Source of the DNA: Candidatus Hydrothermota bacterium
GTDB taxonomy: Bacteria; Hydrothermota; Hydrothermia; UBA1063
Assembly (NCBI GenBank): GCA_003644895.1
Contig: QNDO01000004.1
Coordinates: 1 to 26,751, forward strand
DNA: 26,751 nt
Direction: 5' to 3'
Below, piece by piece: positions 22,518-26,751 of this stretch (the stretch's first letter is position 1; every line of letters starts with the position of its first letter). The position numbers and the translations under genes are program-made. The notes under the pieces were generated by a model that was not told where the DNA came from, did not search any database, and saw only the letters and a list, made by a program, of their open reading frames with translations.

Positions 22518-24044
22518 TTATTCCCATTCGATTGTTGCTGGAGGTTTTGAGGTAATATCGTAAACCACTCTGTTTACATTTTCAAGTTCATTAATTATTT
22601 TTGTGGATATCTCGTTTAATACATTGTAAGGCATTCTGAACCAATCTGCAGTCATTCCATCAATACTCTCTACTGCTCTTATTACCACTGTGTACTCATA
22701 GCTTCTTCGATCTCCCTTTACCCCCACCGACTTTACCGGTAATAACACGGGAAATACTTGCCATGTTTTATTATAAAGCCCATGTTTTTTTATTACTTCC
22801 TCAATTATGCTATCTGCTTTTTGAATTAATTTCACTTTTTCCTTTGTCACCTCACCGATGATTCTTACTGCCATTCCGGGACCTGGAAAAGGGTGCCTTT
22901 CAGTTATTTCAGGTGGTAATCCTAGAATTTTGCCCATTTCTCTTACTTCATCTTTAAATAGTTCCTTGAGTGGCTCCAGAAGCTCGAATGGTAGATATTC
23001 TGGAAGTCCCCCCACGTTGTGGTGAGATTTTATTACCTCTGATGGGCCTATTACAGATCTGGACTCTATCACGTCAGGGTAAAGGGTGCCTTGGGCAAGA
23101 TATTTAACTTCATCCTTAAGCTTCACTGCCTCTTTTTCAAAAAGTTCTATAAATTTATGTCCTATAATTCTTCTTTTTTCTTCAGGATTTTCTATACCTT
23201 TCAGCGCTTCTAAAAATTCCTTTTCTGCATCTATTATTATTAAATTGGGGTTATTTCCAAAATATTTTTTTACCCGTGCTTTTTCCCCCAATTTAAGCAG
23301 CCCCGTATCTATGAAGACAGGGTAGTAATTAAAACCAATGGCTTTTTCTAAAAGTTTTGCAACCACAGAAGAATCTACTCCACCGGAGAGTGCAAGGAGA
23401 ACTTTATCTTTACCCACTCTTTCCTGTATTTCCCTGATTTTTAATTCTGTGAAGTCTTTTATTTCCCAATTTTTCGGTGCCTTGCAAATTCTAAAAATAA
23501 AATTTTCCAGTATTTTTCTTCCATCCTTTGTATGAACCACTTCGGGATGGAATTGTACCCCAAAAATATTTTTTGAGGGGTGATAAATGGCTGCATAAGG
23601 AGAGTTATCGGTGTATGCGATTATCTTAAAACCAGGTGGTAATTTCTCTATTCTATCACCATGAGACATCCATACCTGCGTGCCTGAGGTAATACCTTCA
23701 AATAAATCAGTTTTATCCTCACTAATAAACAGTTCCTTGAAGCCATATTCTTTCTTTTCAGCACGGGTTATAGTTCCATTAAAAAAGTAGGCAATCACCT
23801 GTAACCCATAGCATATACCAAGTATTGGAATTCCGAGTTCGAATATTTTTCTGTCTGGCAGAGGCGCACCATCTTCGTAAACACTCTTTGGACTCCCCGA
23901 TAAAATTATTCCTTTTACTTCTCTAAATTCTTGAACAGGATGCCAGGGCGGGACAATTTCTGAATAAACCCCCGCCTCTCTAATCCTTCTTGCTATGAGC
24001 TGAGTATATTGTGAACCAAAGTCAATTACAATAATTTTTTCCAT
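22518..24044 (-). CDS. guaA: GMP synthase (glutamine-hydrolysing)
   Basis: GuaA (508 aa) aminates XMP to GMP with glutamine and ATP. The class I glutamine amidotransferase domain (about 1-190) has ILGICYGLQ with Cys78 and GVQFHPEV with His166 and Glu168. The ATP pyrophosphatase domain carries the PP-loop SGGVDSS (220-226). The C-terminal dimerisation domain ends with the family signature KPPATIEWE. Nothing is missing. The ATG shares one base with the stop of the PUA gene. The three genes PUA-guaA-phosphoesterase are almost gap-free. Confidence 0.97.
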   Translation of the reverse strand: MEKIIVIDFGSQYTQLIARRIREAGVYSEIVPPWHPVQEFREVKGIILSGSPKSVYEDGAPLPDRKIFELGIPILGICYGLQVIAYFFNGTITRAEKKEYGFKELFISEDKTDLFEGITSGTQVWMSHGDRIEKLPPGFKIIAYTDNSPYAAIYHPSKNIFGVQFHPEVVHTKDGRKILENFIFRICKAPKNWEIKDFTELKIREIQERVGKDKVLLALSGGVDSSVVAKLLEKAIGFNYYPVFIDTGLLKLGEKARVKKYFGNNPNLIIIDAEKEFLEALKGIENPEEKRRIIGHKFIELFEKEAVKLKDEVKYLAQGTLYPDVIESRSVIGPSEVIKSHHNVGGLPEYLPFELLEPLKELFKDEVREMGKILGLPPEITERHPFPGPGMAVRIIGEVTKEKVKLIQKADSIIEEVIKKHGLYNKTWQVFPVLLPVKSVGVKGDRRSYEYTVVIRAVESIDGMTADWFRMPYNVLNEISTKIINELENVNRVVYDITSKPPATIEWE

Positions 24045-24472
24045 CAGCTTATTCTTCTCCCCTTTGGTATCTGATTTTTGATTTTACCATGCCGATAAAG
24101 TCCTGATCCAAGTATATCCTTGCCGAATTTTACTATTACCTGTCCCTCCTCTGCATCCGTTTCTGTTACCTTAATATCCTGACCTCTAAGAAAATTCAGT
24201 GCTTCTTCTGCATTTTGAAGTTCGATAATGTTTTTATTTGCATATTTTGCGAACATCTGCATGCCAGTTGTTGTAAATTTAAATCCTTTTTTAAAGACGC
24301 GCACCAATCTGATTCCTTTTCTTCTCCAGGTTTTTAATGAAAGCTTCGCAGCTTCTGTTGTTGTTATCCATATATCCCCGTGATACATAAGGGCATAGTC
24401 CCTAAAGATATCTTCAGGGATACCAAACCTCTCTTTAAGGTAGTTCAAAGCTTCTCTTATAATCTGACTCAT
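24044..24472 (-). CDS. Stand-alone PUA-like RNA-binding protein (RsmF/NOL1 C-terminal type)
   Basis: A 142-residue protein. It opens SQIIREALNYLKERFGIPED, then FRDYALMYHGDIWITTTEA, and ends with LGSGLYRHGKIKNQIPKGRRIS, a PUA-fold ending. This resembles the RNA-binding C-terminal part of RsmF/NOL1-type rRNA methyltransferases, but no methyltransferase domain is attached. It is probably cytosolic and acts on RNA or ribosomes. No ribosome binding site is visible upstream of the ATG, and a -10-like box lies 7 nt before it, so the message may be leaderless. It heads the long minus operon. Confidence 0.78.
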   Translation of the reverse strand: MSQIIREALNYLKERFGIPEDIFRDYALMYHGDIWITTTEAAKLSLKTWRRKGIRLVRVFKKGFKFTTTGMQMFAKYANKNIIELQNAEEALNFLRGQDIKVTETDAEEGQVIVKFGKDILGSGLYRHGKIKNQIPKGRRIS

Positions 24473-24479
24473 AATACTA

Positions 24480-24508
24480 ATTTTAAAGCAAAATCCTTGA
24501 CATATAAA
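24480..24508 (-). promoter_or_regulatory. Candidate promoter of the PUA-guaA-kdsA operon
   Basis: Minus-strand TAAAAT (24480-24485) matches the -10 consensus at 5 of 6 positions and ends 7 nt before the ATG. The -35 position 17 bp upstream reads TTTATA, which is weak. The expected start of transcription coincides with the ATG. It overlaps the opposing promoter. Confidence 0.4.
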
Positions 24509-24526
24509 CCATGAATAGATTATAAT
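24497..24526 (+). promoter_or_regulatory. Consensus sigma-70 promoter, probably leaderless
   Basis: TTGACA (24497-24502), an 18-bp spacer and TATAAT (24521-24526) match both consensus hexamers exactly. Only 6 nt separate the -10 box from the ATG at 24533, so transcription is expected to start at or within a base or two of the start codon. No ribosome binding site is present. Confidence 0.7.
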
Positions 24527-24532
24527 TAAATC

Positions 24533-25414
24533 ATGTTAAGCAATCCGCAGGCAGAGAGGAGAAAGCTTCTTAATCTTTTCTATAAGAAAAACTTTGAAAA
24601 AGCACTTGAACTTTACACCAGTATACTCAGCTATTTCATTGATGATCCTGATTTTAGAAAACTAGGCGGAGATATATACTTTAATCTTGGGATGACTCAG
24701 GCTGCTGTTGGAGAGTATAGGCAAGCGCTCAACTTATATCGGAAGGAGAATAAGTTAAATCAGGCTCTTGCTGTTGCTGAAAAGATAAAAAACTTGGATA
24801 AGGAAGACAGCGAAATATTTCAAACCCTGGGAGAATTGTATCTCCAGCAAAATAACAAACAAAAAGCCGCTCAAAATTATGGTGAATATCTTAGAAGATT
24901 ATTTAAAAACGGGGAATCTGGCAAAGCACAGAGACTATTGCAGAAGATTAGAAGAGATGGTTTGGAGGAATACCTTTCTAGTCAATTCGGTTTTGTGCTT
25001 TCCAAACAGGAATTGAACCGGATTCTGGAGGATATTTCCAAAGAAAAAATTTATGTTGCTTTCTTTGCACTTTTAAAAAAAGAACTGGCCCGAGCAGAAA
25101 GATATAAGAGAGAATTTTCCATAATCCTCTCAGAATGCGACAGGATACTCAACCAGGATGAAAGAATGCGACTTAAAGATGTCTGTCAGAAAACCCTGAG
25201 AGAGTCTGATATATATTCTCTGGGCAGCAGGTGGTTTTTCATTATTCTGCCTGAGACAAACAAATATGGTGCAGAAGGTGCAGTTAATAGATTGAAAAAA
25301 CAGCTCAAGGCTACCAACATAGGTGTACAGTTCTATGTAGCATCTTACCCTACTGACGGTACAGAGGTTAAGGAGCTAATTGTTACTGCATTGAGATACA
25401 GGATACCTTATTAG
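24533..25414 (+). CDS. TPR protein with a degenerate GGDEF domain
   Basis: A 293-residue cytosolic protein. Residues 8-145 are helical TPR-like repeats (KNFEKALELYTSILSYF, then GEYRQALNLYRKENKLNQAL, then LGELYLQQNNKQKAAQNYGE). Residues 175-293 follow the diguanylate cyclase layout: ELARAERYKREFSIILSECD, then LRESDIYSLGSRWFFIILPET, then FYVASYPTDGTEVKELIVTALRY. The GGDEF loop is replaced by GSRWF (231-235), so catalysis is not expected; it may bind nucleotide or a partner. The only plausible start is the ATG at 24533, because the next Met is residue 54, within the TPRs. The gene ends with a 4-nt convergent overlap with the DUF4159 gene. Confidence 0.8.
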   Translation: MLSNPQAERRKLLNLFYKKNFEKALELYTSILSYFIDDPDFRKLGGDIYFNLGMTQAAVGEYRQALNLYRKENKLNQALAVAEKIKNLDKEDSEIFQTLGELYLQQNNKQKAAQNYGEYLRRLFKNGESGKAQRLLQKIRRDGLEEYLSSQFGFVLSKQELNRILEDISKEKIYVAFFALLKKELARAERYKREFSIILSECDRILNQDERMRLKDVCQKTLRESDIYSLGSRWFFIILPETNKYGAEGAVNRLKKQLKATNIGVQFYVASYPTDGTEVKELIVTALRYRIPY

Positions 25415-26031
25415 TATAGAATTGAATAAAGTATAATGTTAATGCCAAATCTTATGGCCTTTTCTCGGATCTCTTGAGGATCACCATATCTATCTGTCCA
25501 CCCATCTGAAATATTGGAGTTAAATGTATAAAGAAGAGAAAGTCTGCCCCCAAAGAAAATTCCATAAGCACGGGGAGGACCTTTATAATGCTCGTGAATT
25601 TTAGGTAAACCTTCTGGAAAATTATAAAATATGTGATAAATAGGGTGAGTAAAAGGGATCTCCTCCAGCTTCTTATCGGGGAAGGCCTTTTTGAGTTCCC
25701 TCCGGATAAACTTGTCCATGCCATAATCGTCATCTATATATACAAACCCTCCTGATCTCAGATATTTCCTCAGATTTTGGATTTCATCGTCACTTAAAAC
25801 AATGTTCCCATGGCCTGTGATAAAAAGGAAAGGATAATTGAATATTTCTGGATCCTTGAGGGTTAAAATTTTCTCGCGGGGATTTACTTCAATGTTGCCT
25901 ACCCGCTCCTTTAACTCCCGGGTTATATTGGGTAATATCTCCGGATCATTATACCAATCTCCCCCCCCTTTATATTTTATTCGCACAGGCTGGAATATAA
26001 AGGAGAGGAGAAGCAACAGCGATAATATCAT
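25411..26031 (-). CDS. DUF4159 domain protein
   Basis: A 206-residue protein with an N-terminal hydrophobic leader (MILSLLLLLSFIFQPV), so probably exported or anchored. The DUF4159 pattern is clear: KYKGGGDWYNDPEILPN, PFLFITGHGN, LRKYLRSGGFVYIDDDYG, IPFTHPIYH, then LPKIHEHYKGPP and a final SDGWTDRYGDP...REKAIRFGINI. The fold is thought to be glutamine-amidotransferase-like, but the function is not known. It follows the 92-aa gene with a 4-nt overlap, in the lptC operon. Confidence 0.88.
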   Translation of the reverse strand: MILSLLLLLSFIFQPVRIKYKGGGDWYNDPEILPNITRELKERVGNIEVNPREKILTLKDPEIFNYPFLFITGHGNIVLSDDEIQNLRKYLRSGGFVYIDDDYGMDKFIRRELKKAFPDKKLEEIPFTHPIYHIFYNFPEGLPKIHEHYKGPPRAYGIFFGGRLSLLYTFNSNISDGWTDRYGDPQEIREKAIRFGINIILYSILY

Positions 26032-26306
26032 TTTTCGTTTTCTTTTTCCTCTATCCGTTGGATTAATTTCTCAATATTATTTCTATCTTCCAACATTTCA
26101 TAAAATCTTGTATAATCTTTAGGGTTGAATAATGCACGGACTATAGGTTCAAAGAAAACCAGTACCTGGCTAGCAATAAAGGACAAAGGTTTGGTACTTT
26201 CCAGAAGGACTATGGCAATAATTCCCAACCTCATGTTTACCACTCTTTCTGCAATTCTTTCGATAATATCGTCATATGTGTCTTTATTATTGTTGGTCTT
26301 CTCCAT
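26028..26306 (-). CDS. Conserved-looking 92-aa protein with a hydrophobic central segment, unknown function
   Basis: I cannot name this protein. It has a polar, acidic N-terminus (MEKTNNNKDTYDDIIERIAE), then a hydrophobic stretch from about residue 25 to 61 (MRLGIIAIVLLESTKPLSFI, then SQVLVFFEPIVRALF) that could be one or two membrane or membrane-associated helices. It ends in a charged helix (NIEKLIQRIEEKENEK). The ATG follows a GGGGAAGG site and overlaps the lptC stop by 20 nt. Its stop overlaps the DUF4159 start. Tight coupling on both sides suggests a real gene linked to the envelope. Confidence 0.65.
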   Translation of the reverse strand: MEKTNNNKDTYDDIIERIAERVVNMRLGIIAIVLLESTKPLSFIASQVLVFFEPIVRALFNPKDYTRFYEMLEDRNNIEKLIQRIEEKENEK

Positions 26307-26751
26307 ATACCTTCCCCTTCAAAACGATATGTCTCAAAGCTGGGTCTGCTTCAAGCCCCTGCGCTCTAATTATTTTATCTTTTTTAAACAGGATTACAGG
26401 GTGATTAGAATAAATCAGGTTTTTATTTTCCTCCCATCTTAGAGTGGAAGCATGTAGAGAGTCTCCAGTGGTAGAGATGACTTTTATGTCCCCGTAAGCG
26501 CTCATAATCCCCCTTTCCTCGATGACAAATCCAGAGTCTGCATATAATTCAGATGTTTTATTTCCTTTATCGTCAAAAAATGTAATCATAAAGTCGAACA
26601 CATAGGTGGTATCATTACGGAGCGAGACCTCGGTGGCTTTAATTTCGATCTCCCTTCTGGAAAATCTTTTAAGGTCAAAAATAATATTGTATGCCTCCTG
26701 TTCTGATTTAGGCAGTGTGTTAGAGATCTTGTTTTCTTCCTGACATCCAGA
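26287..26751 (-). CDS. lptC: LPS export protein LptC (5' end outside window)
   Basis: The open frame runs off the right edge with no start codon needed inside; 154 residues are visible. The visible part begins SGCQEENKIS, and SGC looks like the end of a lipobox, so almost only the signal peptide is missing. The body has the LptC pattern: FDLKRFSRREIEIKATEVSL, MITFFDDKGNKTSELYADSG, YGDIKVISTTGDSLHASTLRWEENKNLIYSNHPVI, then IRAQGLEADPAL. LptC bridges the inner-membrane LptBFG transporter and periplasmic LptA in LPS export. A GTG at 26601 is not the real start. It leads the 92-aa and DUF4159 genes. Confidence 0.87.
   Translation of the reverse strand, partial: SGCQEENKISNTLPKSEQEAYNIIFDLKRFSRREIEIKATEVSLRNDTTYVFDFMITFFDDKGNKTSELYADSGFVIEERGIMSAYGDIKVISTTGDSLHASTLRWEENKNLIYSNHPVILFKKDKIIRAQGLEADPALRHIVLKGKVYGEDQQ

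Overview
This window looks like chromosomal DNA of a thermophilic, anaerobic, diderm (LPS-bearing) bacterium. The case rests on a complete [NiFe]-hydrogenase maturation set (hypF-C-D-E-A-B), a GH57 amylopullulanase-type enzyme, RtcB, a metal-dependent-type KDO-8-phosphate synthase and an LptC lipoprotein. A stand-alone PUA-type protein adds weaker support. Base composition is AT-rich, most starts are ATG with purine-rich ribosome binding sites, and genes are packed with 1-26 nt overlaps. A lineage such as WOR-3/Hydrothermae or a neighbouring candidate phylum would fit, but I cannot fix the taxonomy from sequence alone. I see no tRNA, rRNA, CRISPR array, transposase or phage gene.

Layout. (1) 1-4956, minus strand: a tightly tiled operon of a secreted GH57 enzyme with two starch-binding-like modules, a 61-aa small protein, a CPA2-like cation/proton antiporter and a two-CBS-domain protein cut by the window edge. 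(2) 4957-5400: a divergent promoter region and a broken cupin gene with a nine-G tract. (3) 5455-11153, plus strand: hypFCDEAB, which make and insert the Fe(CN)2CO and Ni of a [NiFe] hydrogenase; the hydrogenase itself is not in the window. (4) 11240-13903, minus strand: an aminotransferase followed by rtcB, with a recognisable promoter. (5) 13904-14517: about 600 bases with no confident gene, ending in two equally built 19-bp inverted repeats over a candidate promoter. (6) 14518-17475, plus strand: four consecutive exported proteins (FN3 lipoprotein, FecR-like/Trp-rich repeat protein with a lysine-rich tail, small secreted protein with a calcium-loop-like motif, Ig-like lipoprotein), a poorly understood envelope gene set. 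(7) 17488-24472, minus strand: a long operon of PUA protein, guaA, metallophosphoesterase, kdsA, GHL10-like protein, parvulin-like isomerase, tandem GNAT protein and GH16-like protein. (8) 24533-25414, plus strand: a TPR protein with a degenerate GGDEF domain, read from a consensus promoter that places the start of transcription at or next to the ATG. (9) 25411-26751, minus strand: lptC (5' end outside), a 92-aa protein and a DUF4159 protein.

How the parts fit. Blocks 6, 7 and 9 together lean strongly to the cell envelope (KDO synthesis, LPS transport, exported folding factor, carbohydrate-active folds, lipoproteins). Blocks 1 and 3 point to polysaccharide fermentation with hydrogen metabolism. 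The least explained parts are the four-gene exported-protein operon with its paired operators, the back-to-back candidate leaderless promoters near 24,500, and the degenerate GGDEF protein.
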